Assembly (NCBI RefSeq): GCF_003067705.1
Contig: NZ_QANL01000002.1
Span: 186,001 to 250,000, forward strand
Origin: Planctomonas deserti
GTDB taxonomy: Bacteria > Actinomycetota > Actinomycetes > Actinomycetales > Microbacteriaceae
Length of the DNA: 64,000 nucleotides
Reading direction: 5' to 3'
Made by a program: the position numbers and the translations under genes. The notes below the pieces were generated by a model. The model was not told where the DNA came from, searched no databases, and worked only from the letters and a program-made list of their open reading frames with translations. Below are positions 44,101 through 52,791 of the stretch, one piece after another (the first letter of the stretch is position 1; the number at the start of each line of letters is the position of its first letter).

Positions 44101-46148
44101 AGTTCACGAATGGCCGCGTCCGCATTGCCGAGGGTCAGAAGCGCTTCGAATGGAACTTCTGACCATCGCACTCCGTTGGCATCGGAAATCAGTGAGAACT
44201 GCGTACTCAGCGTGCTCCAGGCGCTTATGGTGTCACTTGTTAGCAGCGCTGCTTGACACCCGAGACGCGTCGCGCGTATGGCCCAGCGTGGCGCGCCAGC
44301 CGTCGCCAATATCTCCCAGCCCTCGCGGATGAGAAGTCGGCACAGTGCGAAATCGCGGAACAGGTCGGTCGAGAACTCGTCGCCCGGGGTCAGAGCGGGA
44401 TTATTTGGTGACCGTGTGACCCCAACCGATCGCAACTCCGCGGCAGCACTTCCGGGAACGAAATCTGCAGGTAGGCCGAGACTGCGCTTCGCGACAGACA
44501 AAGCTGCCTGTTCGCGGTCGTCCGGTGAAGCAGTTCCACTCGTACGATCCTCATCTTTGCGGATCAGACTGCGCCACACCGTACTGAACACGTCGGCTTC
44601 GCAGAGGAGGGCGGCGGGGTCGAGTTCTTCGCCCGCACGTAGAAGGGCGTCGACGAGGCCCGGGCGACCGAGTAACCAGCTCGTGCGTCCGTCGCTGCCG
44701 AGGCGCGCGAGCGGCATAAATGTCGCGGCGAGTTGATTGCGTTCGCCCTGGGTCAGTGGACCAAGCATCAACTCAGCGGGCGGAGTGCTAGTTCCGACCA
44801 GTTCGCGTGATCTCCTGAGGACGTCTGCGGTCCGCCTGGATCCGTCGGTACGAGTGACAGCTACGACTCCAGAGCCGGCTTTCAAAGCCGCCGTGGACAG
44901 TGCCTCCAACATGGCCGCTTTGCCTTCAAGGACCGCCTCAGCGCCGTCGATCACGATGAGCTTGATTGCTCGCGCTTCGCCGGCAGCTAGTACGTCATCA
45001 AGCGAAAAACCCTCGAGCGAGACCTCGAAGTCTGCCACGCTCTGGGGTAAGTCGCGCAAGCTGAGTGTGGTCACTGCGGCGCCCGCGCGGCGAAGCGCCT
45101 CCGCAACTCGGAGAGAGAGCGCAGTCTTGCCGATATCGGGATCACCAGTGATGACCAGTGAACCTCCCGAGCTGCCGACCGACCGCATCGCCGTCTCGAC
45201 GCGCACGCGCTCGGACAGCCGCTCAAGTTCCAAGGTTCGAGATCCAACCCGTAATGCGGGGCTGATCGAGTCACGAAGTCGCGATCCCAGACGGTCGATT
45301 GCGAGCCAGGCACTTGCGAACCTCGGAGACCTTGCCAACGCGTAATCGCTCAAGCTGCGTCGGATAACCGGCTGAGTCAGCACCGCCGCTTGTGAAGCCC
45401 AAGTCCCCACGAGTTCCTCGATGCGCGAGAAAAGTGCGTCCGCCGTGGCTGGTGTGCCGTCGAGAAGAACACGTTGCAGCGCATTCACTGCCACAGTGCG
45501 GTCGGTGCGGTCAGTTCTCTCTAGGTGAAGTGAGCGAACGCTGAGGTTGGACAGGAGTCGCCACGAGAGTTCGGGGATGGTTACACCGGTCGCCGACTCA
45601 AGGTCGTCTGCAGCTCGCTCAACTAGACCCTCGATGTGCCCGTATCGGCCGCGAATATCGGCATTCGTGCGTCCTGGTTGCGCTAGTCGGCCTTGAAACT
45701 CCGCTGCGCTCGAAACTGAGCGGGCAAGCTCGGCGAGTTCTGCGATCTGGGTGACCGCCTTCGCGTTGGTGGATACCGCGAGTACAAGCCTCCAACGTCC
45801 CGCATCGACCGCAGTCCTATGGTCGAGGATCAGACTCAGGAAGTCTCGGAACAGTGGGACAGTGGCTGAATCACTTCTCGTGAGCGAGGGGCTTCTGCGC
45901 ACAGCGATAGACGCTCGGTGAAGTTCGCCGTGAGCATCTCGACCTTCTAAGAGGATGTCGTCGACGTTGCTCGTGTCACTGGCTTGTAGGCGGATGGAGT
46001 CGAGTGAGTACGAGTCCCCTAATTCGGTTATGGCGTCGCCGGCGAGGAAGGCGGCAATCAAGCAGGCGGCGTATGCGTGCTCCAGTCGGACCCCACCGCC
46101 ACCGGTCGAATAGGGACTGGACTGGGAGCTTTGCTCGGTATGTGGCAT
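41169..46148 (-). CDS. Giant P-loop ATPase, Avs/STAND-like, with N-terminal nuclease-like domain
   Basis: ATG 46148 follows GGAGGAAGG and gives 1659 aa; the frame runs further up but without such a site. Residues 16-92 read GGGGVRLEHAYAACLIAAFL, then NVDDILLEGRDAHGELHRAS and IAVRRSPSL. This recalls the PD-(D/E)XK-type N-termini of Avs/Cap4-like proteins, although the expected lysine is replaced by arginine. The P-loop is LVITGDPDIGKTAL (Walker A 335-342), with Walker B IKLIVIDGAEA near 395-404. From about 620 the remaining 1000 residues are helix-rich without a clear named repeat. N-terminal effector, central NTPase and long C-terminal sensor is the layout of antiviral STAND proteins. Assignment is by layout, not by search. 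Confidence 0.62.
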   Translation of the reverse strand: MPHTEQSSQSSPYSTGGGGVRLEHAYAACLIAAFLAGDAITELGDSYSLDSIRLQASDTSNVDDILLEGRDAHGELHRASIAVRRSPSLTRSDSATVPLFRDFLSLILDHRTAVDAGRWRLVLAVSTNAKAVTQIAELAELARSVSSAAEFQGRLAQPGRTNADIRGRYGHIEGLVERAADDLESATGVTIPELSWRLLSNLSVRSLHLERTDRTDRTVAVNALQRVLLDGTPATADALFSRIEELVGTWASQAAVLTQPVIRRSLSDYALARSPRFASAWLAIDRLGSRLRDSISPALRVGSRTLELERLSERVRVETAMRSVGSSGGSLVITGDPDIGKTALSLRVAEALRRAGAAVTTLSLRDLPQSVADFEVSLEGFSLDDVLAAGEARAIKLIVIDGAEAVLEGKAAMLEALSTAALKAGSGVVAVTRTDGSRRTADVLRRSRELVGTSTPPAELMLGPLTQGERNQLAATFMPLARLGSDGRTSWLLGRPGLVDALLRAGEELDPAALLCEADVFSTVWRSLIRKDEDRTSGTASPDDREQAALSVAKRSLGLPADFVPGSAAAELRSVGVTRSPNNPALTPGDEFSTDLFRDFALCRLLIREGWEILATAGAPRWAIRATRLGCQAALLTSDTISAWSTLSTQFSLISDANGVRWSEVPFEALLTLGNADAAIRELWDTLTKGDGAALATLLRLAEGRYVDGTVGDPFALAPIVRVAFCERFTVERTGHFARDKIRRSIDNLVLAWLRGLALSCLQPDGLRQAVRDAILAEDPPRYDAFSIEALATLGPDLDDRSDAWLRAVARDRPGSLHPAVESFTVSHSMSKARPDLLLHLAEAYYIELPNPRDRRRGRRELDDGIRVLNHGIGVDSPAAAWHYGPFFSLLNSSRPFETIGFINRMLDHAARFRVAKSSSYRDSAAASGDTEAVLLNIPGVGERRFVGDSHVWAWYRGTSVGPYACMSALLALERFSDVLLEQFDVPAQRIVELLLTDCYNLAVPGLVVGFLIRHPEAADRLLDGFLVSPAVWRLESARVTGDYGFRVRDPDADKLSGSDRRRYTFHEIVGEMVASARLTGDNERIEELELLGDRLVASARDTSSDTDSDYLAVAESWAAEFRIENYRTSSVGDRPVIYFERPEPLEQRLAPRNAELQTTNLLYGLQNRYGPFNDYPDGWPVDNLANDLTTARAIEADSSALEDVLWPEDALVSVAAAALHSHAFGLAIVSQSDLGWAAEAVLRAAESPRIDEMSHPESTFPMGADRAAAATVPLMLLAPFDGLDLEPGRVENALRALATSFFDEVRAIYVKGCAPLWRENCTSTDSDGSCRRHSAAWSAAVAGLHDCRLGPLDDVTGSSDPDPLLPPYENALPAIPDESLLVNRLRMPLSCMVDARPTLCLRDEVEVLWAPLWDAYTRGLKHWWEEGYDHQELVKHEPVARRMIEVALTADRDLVRTSIERLATNSGALHLLFASFATVFTYDDQCRSSMSGFWPWALEAALVAVGDGRDLRAERHWFDYMVAALMPTPTLHSWDTDIDSTLKRARRDWIQPEHLGALAGSWLQLARQQPQAVDAVIKFSKSAPINWQTTTALEWIETIIDERYDLIANHLYYLEDWLSEMRSAGVILGAAKVTYHRILDGLAAAGDRAGVRLQQLDE

Positions 46149-46946
46149 CTGCCTGCCTTCCTCCAACAATGCGCTGAATGCCGGATGAGACACCGCCATC
46201 CGCCACGATATCGCCTGCCCAGTATCCTCTGGGCTGCGAACCCAATGGCCGCGACGTTCTTGAGTGCGCCGTCCGCGGTAGTGGTAGGAACACCCCAACG
46301 AGCGGGCGACTTTCCTGTCCGACGATGGCGCGGCGCTAGATGCGAGCGGCATCAGCGCGGCGCACTCAGCTTACTGAGCGTCGCCCAAGAGTCTCGCGTG
46401 CTGTGGCCGTGGAGCGACAGTAACGACTCCGTCCAGCGACGCTGAACGATGGTTTGTCGCGTATGCACTGATCGATCGCTTCCACTCTGATTCAAGGAGT
46501 CAGGAGGCCTAGCGTCCTTCGACAGCCTCGGATCAACGGCTCGGCAACTCCCGTTGGGGCAGTTCAATGTTTAGGACGTGGGGAAGTTGGAGGTGACGCT
46601 TTCGGGTCGCAACGCTTGGGGCGCGTGCTCGGCCCTCAGAGTCACAGGGCCACGCAGGTCAACTCAGCATCAAGCTGATCCGAGAGTCGTGCTATAGGAG
46701 CAGGTCGACCGCGGGCTAGCCTGACCCGCGGCGGGGACGCGCGACGCATGAGCGAAAACGCCCACGGGCGGTCGCTGCCTACCGTCGAACGAACGAGCGC
46801 TCCCGGGGACCATCGCCGCTGTAGCCGCCACGAGTTCCCGCCCGCGCATCGACCAACACTGTCACGACCACTCTCCTCACCACTCTCCTCACGCCTCTTG
46901 CAGATCGAGGCGGCGCACCTACTGCCCGATGGTGGAGGTGACCCGG
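46149..46946. other. Gap between the giant ATPase gene and the relaxase gene
   Basis: This 798-bp gap between divergent genes has no supported gene. It should contain the promoters of both, and possibly a transfer origin for the MobF relaxase, but no clear nick-site motif or inverted repeat was identified. Confidence 0.45.
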
Positions 46947-49900
46947 GTGACGGTGTCGATGCGCGTGATGAGCGCCGGGGACGGCTACCGGTACCTGCTG
47001 CGCAGCGTTGCCGCTGCCGACGGGGACCGTTCGCTTTCGACCCCGCTGACCCGCTATTACAGCGCGAATGGCACGCCTCCAGGCCGGTGGATGGGGAACG
47101 GTCTCCGGAGCATCGGTGAGTGCGGCCTCGCGATCGGTAGCGAAGTCACGGCGGAGCACCTGCAACTCCTCATCGGATCGGGGCGGGACCCCATAACGGG
47201 TACAGCTCTCGGACGGGCATATCCGGCCTACCTTGGCCACTCGGACCGGTCAACATCCGGGATTGGCGGGCTTTCTGAGCAGCCAGCGGCGGGCAGCAGA
47301 CTGGGGGCGGCCCCTTCGAAGCCGGGCGAAGAAGATGTGGCCGCTCGTCGGCGACGTGCTGTCGCGGGGTACGACTTCACGTTCTCGATCCCCAAGTCGG
47401 CGAGCGTCCTTTGGGGAATCGCTGATGCTCAGACGCAGGCGAAGATCGCCGATGCGCACCATGACGCAGTTACTGCGGCTCTGTCTTTCCTCGAGCGGGA
47501 AGTGGCGGCGACAAGGACGGGGGCGAGCGGAGTTGACGGTGCCATCGCTCAAGTCGACGTGCGCGGGATAATCGCTGCTGCTTTCGATCACTTCGACAGT
47601 CGTGCTGGAGATCCGCATTTGCACACGCACGTCGTCATCAGCAACAAGGTGCAGACGGTCCTCGACGGGAGGTGGCGCTCCCTCGACGGCAGGCCGATGC
47701 ACGCGGCGGTTGTCGCGCTTTCGGAACTGCACGAGGGACTCTTCGCTGACGCAATGACTCGCGCCCTCGGTGTGCAGTGGGAGATGCGCGAACGGGGGAG
47801 AGATCGACACCCCGCTTGGGCTATCGATAGCGTTCCCGAGGCCCTCGTCGCCGAGTTCTCGACAAGGTCAAGGCACATCGATGTGCGGACAGATGCTCTC
47901 ATCAGCGAGTACGTGACAGCACATGGTCGTCGGCCGAACCCGACGACCATTATGAAGCTCCGTGCCCAGGCGACAATCTCTACTCGGCCCGCCAAGGAGG
48001 TTCACTCGCTTGCCGAGCTCACCGCGGAGTGGCGCGACCGCGCCGAACGACTACTCGGCGCGGATGCCGCGTCGTGGGTAAGCCGTTCAGATGAAGGTTG
48101 TCGTCCAGTTGTCCGATCTGCGGACATGACCAGCGAGGCCATCGACGCCCTGGGCGTGTGCGTGATGACCGCCGTGAGTGAGAAGCGCGCGACTTGGCGA
48201 CATTGGAATCTGGTGGCCGAGTCGGCCCGACAGTCGATGCGCTACCGATTCGCATCCGCCAGTGAGCGTGAGGAGGTAGTTGATCGCATAACGGCAGCGG
48301 CCGAGCGCGCCTCGCTACAGATCACGCCGCCCGAATTGGCGATCAGTCCGCCCGAGTTTCAGCGAAACGACGGCACATCGGTGTTTCGTCCGAAGCATTC
48401 AGCCGCTTTTACCTCGAAGGCGCTGCTCGATGCGGAGGCCCGTCTGCTCGCCCGCGCCGACCGTACCTCGGGTCCGCGAGTTGAAGCGCCAGGGCTACGA
48501 GCAGTGGCGCGGGTGAGGCTTCCCGGCGGGGGAGCTCTCACCGTAGATCAAGCCGAGGCGCTCGGGAAGATCACGCAGTCCGGGCGCCTCGTCGACGTGC
48601 TTGTCGGGCCGGCCGGTGCGGGGAAGACGACCGCCATGGCTGCACTCAGGTACGCCTGGGAATCAGTGCATGGCGCAGGAGCGGTGATTGGGCTAGCACC
48701 CTCGGCAGCGGCCGCGCAGGTGCTTGCCGAAGACCTCGGTATCGGGACGGAGAATCTAGCCAAGTGGTGGCAGAACCATCTGACTCACGCGTCGACCTTT
48801 CGCGCCAACCAGCTCGTCATCATCGACGAAGCGTCGCTCGCCGGTACCCTCCCCCTCGACCGGATCACGGCAATCGCCGCCGACGCCGGCGCGAAGGTCC
48901 TTCTCGTCGGCGACCATGCCCAGCTTCAATCGGTCGACGCCGGAGGCGCCTTTTCCCTCCTTGTACACCATCGATCGGATCCGCCTGAACTCTCGAGCGT
49001 GCACCGCTTTCAGCATGCATGGGAGAAAGAAGCGACGCTCGGGCTGCGAGATGGCGATCCGGAGATCATTGATGTGTATGCAGCACATGATCGCGTGCGA
49101 GGTGGGAGTACCGAGGCGATGGCGGATGCAGCATTCGCCGGCTGGCGCGAGGATGCGCGCGCAGGCAAGGCCACCGTGCTAATCAGTAATTCGAGCGAGG
49201 CTGTCACCTTTCTCAATCAGCGCGCGCGAAGCGAACTCGTCCTTGAGGGGCGGGTCAACGCGCTTCGGGAGGTGGCCCTGCAAGACGGTGCGGCAGCTGG
49301 TGTGGGCGACATCGTCATCACTCGTCAGAACGACCGTCAGCTGAGAGCGGGACACGATTGGGTGCGCAACGGTGACCGCTGGGTCGTAACCGCGGTGGGC
49401 CGTCGCGGCGCACTTGAAGTGCGGCGCCAGGGCCGCCGTTGGGGGAGCGCTGTGGTGCTGCCTGCCGAGTATGCGAGACAGCATGTCGAGCTCGGGTATG
49501 CGGTCACCTCCTACCGGGCGCAGGGCCTGACGACAGATACTGCTCATGTGGTTGCCGCTCCCGGCATGACTCGGGAGAACTTGTACGTCGCGATGACGCG
49601 CGGACGCGAATCAAATATCGCGTACGTAGCCACAGACCAACCTGACAGTGCTCACGCCGGCCCACGCCCTAGTAGCGATGCCGCCACGGCCGAGAGCGTC
49701 CTTCACGGTGTCCTGCAGCACGTCGGAGCTGAGCGATCGGCGCACGAAACTGTCATCGCAGAACAGGACGCTTGGGGCTCGATCGCACAACTCGCGGCCG
49801 AGTACGAGACCATCGCAGCCGCCGCGCAACGCGACCGGTGGAGGGCGCTGGTCAGAGGCTGCGGACTCACCGACCAGCAGGCCGCGGACGTCCTCGAATC

Positions 49901-50102
49901 CGCTGCTTTCGGCCCTCTCACTGCTGAGCTTCGTCGCGCCGAGGCTTACCATTTGGACCCTGCGGACCTGATGAAGCGAGTTGTGCGCGGCCGGGGGTTC
50001 GAGGACGCTCAGGACACGCGGCCGTTCTACGTGCCCGAGTTGGTGCCGCGACGGCGCGGGGGTCCGGCGCCGGTACTGGTAGAAGGCCGGCACCGGACCT
50101 GA
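46947..50102 (+). CDS. MobF-family relaxase/helicase (TrwC/TraA-like), C-terminus lost to a frameshift
   Basis: GTG 46947 follows GGAGGTGA by 5 nt and gives VTVSMRVMSAGDGYRYLL; ATG 46929 is an alternative. The relaxase domain has the three-histidine metal motif PHLHTHVVISNK at about 223-234 and an upstream FTFSIPKSASVLWG. The helicase part has VGPAGAGKTTAMAA (about 554-567), LVIIDEASLAGT, LLVGDHAQLQSVDAGG, and SYRAQGLTTDTAHV. It nicks and unwinds DNA for conjugative transfer. The frame ends at VLVEGRHRT, while the usual C-terminal segment continues in another frame to 50497, so the protein is truncated. Confidence 0.88.
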   Translation: MTVSMRVMSAGDGYRYLLRSVAAADGDRSLSTPLTRYYSANGTPPGRWMGNGLRSIGECGLAIGSEVTAEHLQLLIGSGRDPITGTALGRAYPAYLGHSDRSTSGIGGLSEQPAAGSRLGAAPSKPGEEDVAARRRRAVAGYDFTFSIPKSASVLWGIADAQTQAKIADAHHDAVTAALSFLEREVAATRTGASGVDGAIAQVDVRGIIAAAFDHFDSRAGDPHLHTHVVISNKVQTVLDGRWRSLDGRPMHAAVVALSELHEGLFADAMTRALGVQWEMRERGRDRHPAWAIDSVPEALVAEFSTRSRHIDVRTDALISEYVTAHGRRPNPTTIMKLRAQATISTRPAKEVHSLAELTAEWRDRAERLLGADAASWVSRSDEGCRPVVRSADMTSEAIDALGVCVMTAVSEKRATWRHWNLVAESARQSMRYRFASASEREEVVDRITAAAERASLQITPPELAISPPEFQRNDGTSVFRPKHSAAFTSKALLDAEARLLARADRTSGPRVEAPGLRAVARVRLPGGGALTVDQAEALGKITQSGRLVDVLVGPAGAGKTTAMAALRYAWESVHGAGAVIGLAPSAAAAQVLAEDLGIGTENLAKWWQNHLTHASTFRANQLVIIDEASLAGTLPLDRITAIAADAGAKVLLVGDHAQLQSVDAGGAFSLLVHHRSDPPELSSVHRFQHAWEKEATLGLRDGDPEIIDVYAAHDRVRGGSTEAMADAAFAGWREDARAGKATVLISNSSEAVTFLNQRARSELVLEGRVNALREVALQDGAAAGVGDIVITRQNDRQLRAGHDWVRNGDRWVVTAVGRRGALEVRRQGRRWGSAVVLPAEYARQHVELGYAVTSYRAQGLTTDTAHVVAAPGMTRENLYVAMTRGRESNIAYVATDQPDSAHAGPRPSSDAATAESVLHGVLQHVGAERSAHETVIAEQDAWGSIAQLAAEYETIAAAAQRDRWRALVRGCGLTDQQAADVLESAAFGPLTAELRRAEAYHLDPADLMKRVVRGRGFEDAQDTRPFYVPELVPRRRGGPAPVLVEGRHRT

Positions 50103-50497
50103 TCGCGGGGTTGATCCCGCGGGCGCGGGGGCCAATGGATTCGGTCATGCGCCAAGCGCTCGACGAGCGCATCTCTCTGATCGAAGCACGGGCAACGGTG
50201 ATCCTGAGTGAAGCTCTGCGAACCAGGGAGGCGTGGGCTCAGGCTCTGGGGACCCGACCACAGCAACCTCCACTCGCCGGTCCGTGGCGACGGCACGCGC
50301 TCACCGTTGCTGCTTATCGCGATCGTTACGGCGTCGGTGGAGTGAGGCCGCTCGATCAGGCGCCGGAATCCGCGGTGCAGGAGTTGGAAGCGGCGCTCGC
50401 TCGCGCCGCGGTTCGAGCGGCGCGGCGCCTTGCGGAAACGGAGGCGACCTCCCAACCACCCCGCATGGGCCTTCCGCCTGTCGATATCCGGTTCTAG
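50103..50497 (+). pseudogene. Out-of-frame C-terminal part of the MobF relaxase
   Basis: In the -1 frame the sequence reads GPDRGLIPRARGPMDSVMRQ, then ALDERISLIEARATVILSEA, AWAQALGTRPQ, WRRHALTVAAYRDRYGVGGV and a final VDIRF. This is the standard tail of actinobacterial TraA-type relaxases, which follow the helicase without a break in homologues. A single-base loss between about 50055 and 50100 accounts for the separation. Confidence 0.72.
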
Positions 50498-50668
50498 AGT
50501 GCTGTCACAGCAACCTTCACATGCGGGTCACCGCTCGTCGCGATGACATGACTTGGCTCCCCAGCCAGTCGGTCCAGGGTTCTTGTTGCCGAATTTGAGA
50601 GGGCTGCAGCATGTTCGGGGGTCATACGGAGTGCCACCGCCCGCACACATTACCCGCTGCGTCGATTG

Positions 50669-50949
50669 ATGCCCACCAACATCGTTATCGACACCATTCG
50701 CACCCGCCGCGGACCCAAGTGGGTCGTTCCGGCCATGCTGCTGGCCGTGCCGTAGGCGCTCGCCGCAGCCTTCTGCGCGGGACTCGCCGGCTAACCAGGT
50801 TCCGGCTGGCTGAGCGTTCTCACACACTGCTGTTCGTTTGGGACGCGATGAAGTTCCTCGTCGCGGGACCGGTCACGCTCATGCGGCTGCTTCGCGCCCT
50901 CGCCGGGATGCGCGGGCTCGATACTTCACGTCCACACACAAGTCGGTAG
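50669..50949 (+). pseudogene. Decayed small membrane-protein gene of the transfer module
   Basis: ATG 50669 begins MPTNIVIDTIRTRRGPKWVV, then PAMLLAVP followed by a TAG stop and ALAAAFCAGLAG with another stop. The rest continues in a different frame as LLFVWDAMKFLVAGPVTLMR ending at 50949. Together they match a small two-TM protein commonly found just after MobF relaxases in actinobacterial elements. Two stops and a frame change mean it is not functional. Confidence 0.6.
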
Positions 50950-51481
50950 GACTTGAAGCAGGGACGGCCGACCCGCCGCTACCCACGTCGACCGGTTCCT
51001 GACACACCGCTGCCCAGCGCCGAAGGCAGGTCCGACGATTGCCTCAGCCTCGACCGACGGTGTACCGCCTGGTTGCGACAGGAGTGCCTCATGCGGTCGG
51101 CGTGACAGGAGGTACGGCCGTATTCCGTCACGCACCCGTTCTGCCAGGTCGTCAGGCAAACCCATGCCCACGCGAGCAGGGTGATGAACAGGCGATCGGC
51201 TTCTCGAGCCCTAGCTCGAGCCCGAGCCCTCCGCCGGGCTTTGATGCAGGGACTGGGCGCATCGTCGGGAGATGTCGTTCGATCAAGCAAGTGCGGGAAG
51301 TGGATGCCGAGCACACTGCGAACGTGTCGGTGGGCGACGTAGGACGACTTCGCGCCGCAGTCAGGGTGCCCGATCATGTCGGTGTCGTCCAGTACCGTGA
51401 GAACCACACCTGATTTAGAGAGTGGCGCGGATGTCACAGCGGTTTGCTTCACACCCGCCTGACTGGGGAGAGCACCGAGAC
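50950..51481. promoter_or_regulatory. Region upstream of the BREX operon
   Basis: This 532-bp stretch holds no supported gene and should contain the BREX promoter. A CTAGCTCGAGCCCGAGCCCT-type CCCGAG repeat lies near 51210-51230. GGGGAGAG lies about 13 nt before the brxA ATG. No -35/-10 pair was assigned. Confidence 0.4.
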
Positions 51482-52237
51482 ATGACGAGTTCCAATGCCG
51501 CTGCGGGCAACTTTGCCCTCGGCACGTTGCGGACGACCACCAGCCACACGATCGGCTTTCCCCACCTGGTAGAGCTCTTGCGCGAGGTGCCGTCGGATGC
51601 ACCCGCGGAGCTGTACCGCGACGCGGTCGCCGACGGCAACGTCCTCGGTCGTCCGACTCAGGCTGGCCGGCAGCGTTCGTTCCGCCACCTGCGTGAGCTG
51701 TACTTCCTTGACCCGCGTCGCCCGGAATTCATCGCACTCAGGTACTACTGGGACATCGACCCGTTGTCACGCCCGCTTCTGGCGGGGTTGCTGGCTTTCA
51801 CCCGTGACGAGGTGCTCCGCGCTTCCTTCTCCGCGATTGGGGACCTGCCCGCGGGTTCGAGCGTGACGTCGGCTGACCTCACCGCTGCCGTTGCAGCACA
51901 GTTCGGCAATGAAATGGCGGAGTCGTCGCTTGGAAAGGCCGGCCGTAACACCGGTGCGTCCTGGACTCAGACGGGTCATCTCGCTGGTCGCGTCAAGAAG
52001 GCGCGCAACGAGGTGGAGGTTCGTCCGGCAGCCATCGCGTTCGCGGCATACCTGGGGCACCTCGCAGGCGGGCGCGGCCTCGGCGTCCTCGACAACCCGT
52101 GGTCGCAGATCCTCGGAATCGCGCCTGGCCGCACATTGGAGGCGCTGCGTGACGCGCACGCCCAGGGGCTCCTCGACCTACTCGCGGCAGGCAAGGTGGT
52201 CGACGTGTCGTTCCCGGCCCTCGGCGGTAAGGCATGA
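51482..52237 (+). CDS. brxA: BREX protein BrxA (DUF1819)
   Basis: ATG 51482 gives 251 aa starting MTSSNAAAGNFALGTLRTTT; GTG 51422 and ATG 51431 are upstream alternatives with no clear ribosome site. The protein is helical, with ELYFLDPRRPEFIALRYYWD, LLAGLLAFTRDEVLRASF and WTQTGHLAGRVKKARNEV, consistent with DUF1819. BrxA is a small DNA-binding component needed for defence in type 1 BREX. It overlaps brxB by 4 nt and heads the operon. Confidence 0.85.
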   Translation: MTSSNAAAGNFALGTLRTTTSHTIGFPHLVELLREVPSDAPAELYRDAVADGNVLGRPTQAGRQRSFRHLRELYFLDPRRPEFIALRYYWDIDPLSRPLLAGLLAFTRDEVLRASFSAIGDLPAGSSVTSADLTAAVAAQFGNEMAESSLGKAGRNTGASWTQTGHLAGRVKKARNEVEVRPAAIAFAAYLGHLAGGRGLGVLDNPWSQILGIAPGRTLEALRDAHAQGLLDLLAAGKVVDVSFPALGGKA

Positions 52238-52791
52238 CCCGTGTCTCCGCTCTGGTCGATGCCTACAAGGCTGAGTTGTCCCTGACGTGGAAGGACAACG
52301 TCTCAGGTGGCGAGCGCGTCTGGATGCTCGTCTACCCGCCCGACTTGGAGCGCCAGATGCGGCACGCTCTTCCGAGCATGGAGCTGGCGACAACTCAGGC
52401 GGGCCGCGACTGGGTTGTCCTCGAAGTCACCGACGACTTTGGGCGCTGGCTGTCTTCTCACCGCCACGCGGAGGCGTTCTACGAGGAGCCGAGCGACCTC
52501 ACACAGTCGATTCTTGATCAGTTCGAGACAACACTGATTGCGCGCGTCCGGCACGCCCTCGAAGCGGCCCCCGCGAACGCCGTTGTGGCACTGGTCGGCA
52601 TCGGATCGATCTTCCCGTTCCTGCGAGCGTCGAGCGTGATCAAGTCCGTCGATTCCGCTGTGAACGGCCGACTCCTTGTGCTCTTCCCGGGGCTTCACGA
52701 CCCCGAGACTCATTCATTCCGCTTGCTTGACGCGCGCGACGGCTTCAACTACCGCGCCCGCGTCATCGATCCGCAGAAGGACCTCACATGA
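52234..52791 (+). CDS. brxB: BREX protein BrxB (DUF1788)
   Basis: The 185-aa protein starts in the ATGA overlap with brxA. VWMLVYPPDLERQMRHALPS, then LEVTDDFGRWLSSHRHAEAF, and ALVGIGSIFPFLRASSVIKS with GRLLVLFPG fit DUF1788. BrxB is essential in type 1 BREX and thought to be a structural or bridging subunit with BrxC and PglZ. Overlap with brxC is again 4 nt. Confidence 0.87.
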   Translation: MTRVSALVDAYKAELSLTWKDNVSGGERVWMLVYPPDLERQMRHALPSMELATTQAGRDWVVLEVTDDFGRWLSSHRHAEAFYEEPSDLTQSILDQFETTLIARVRHALEAAPANAVVALVGIGSIFPFLRASSVIKSVDSAVNGRLLVLFPGLHDPETHSFRLLDARDGFNYRARVIDPQKDLT

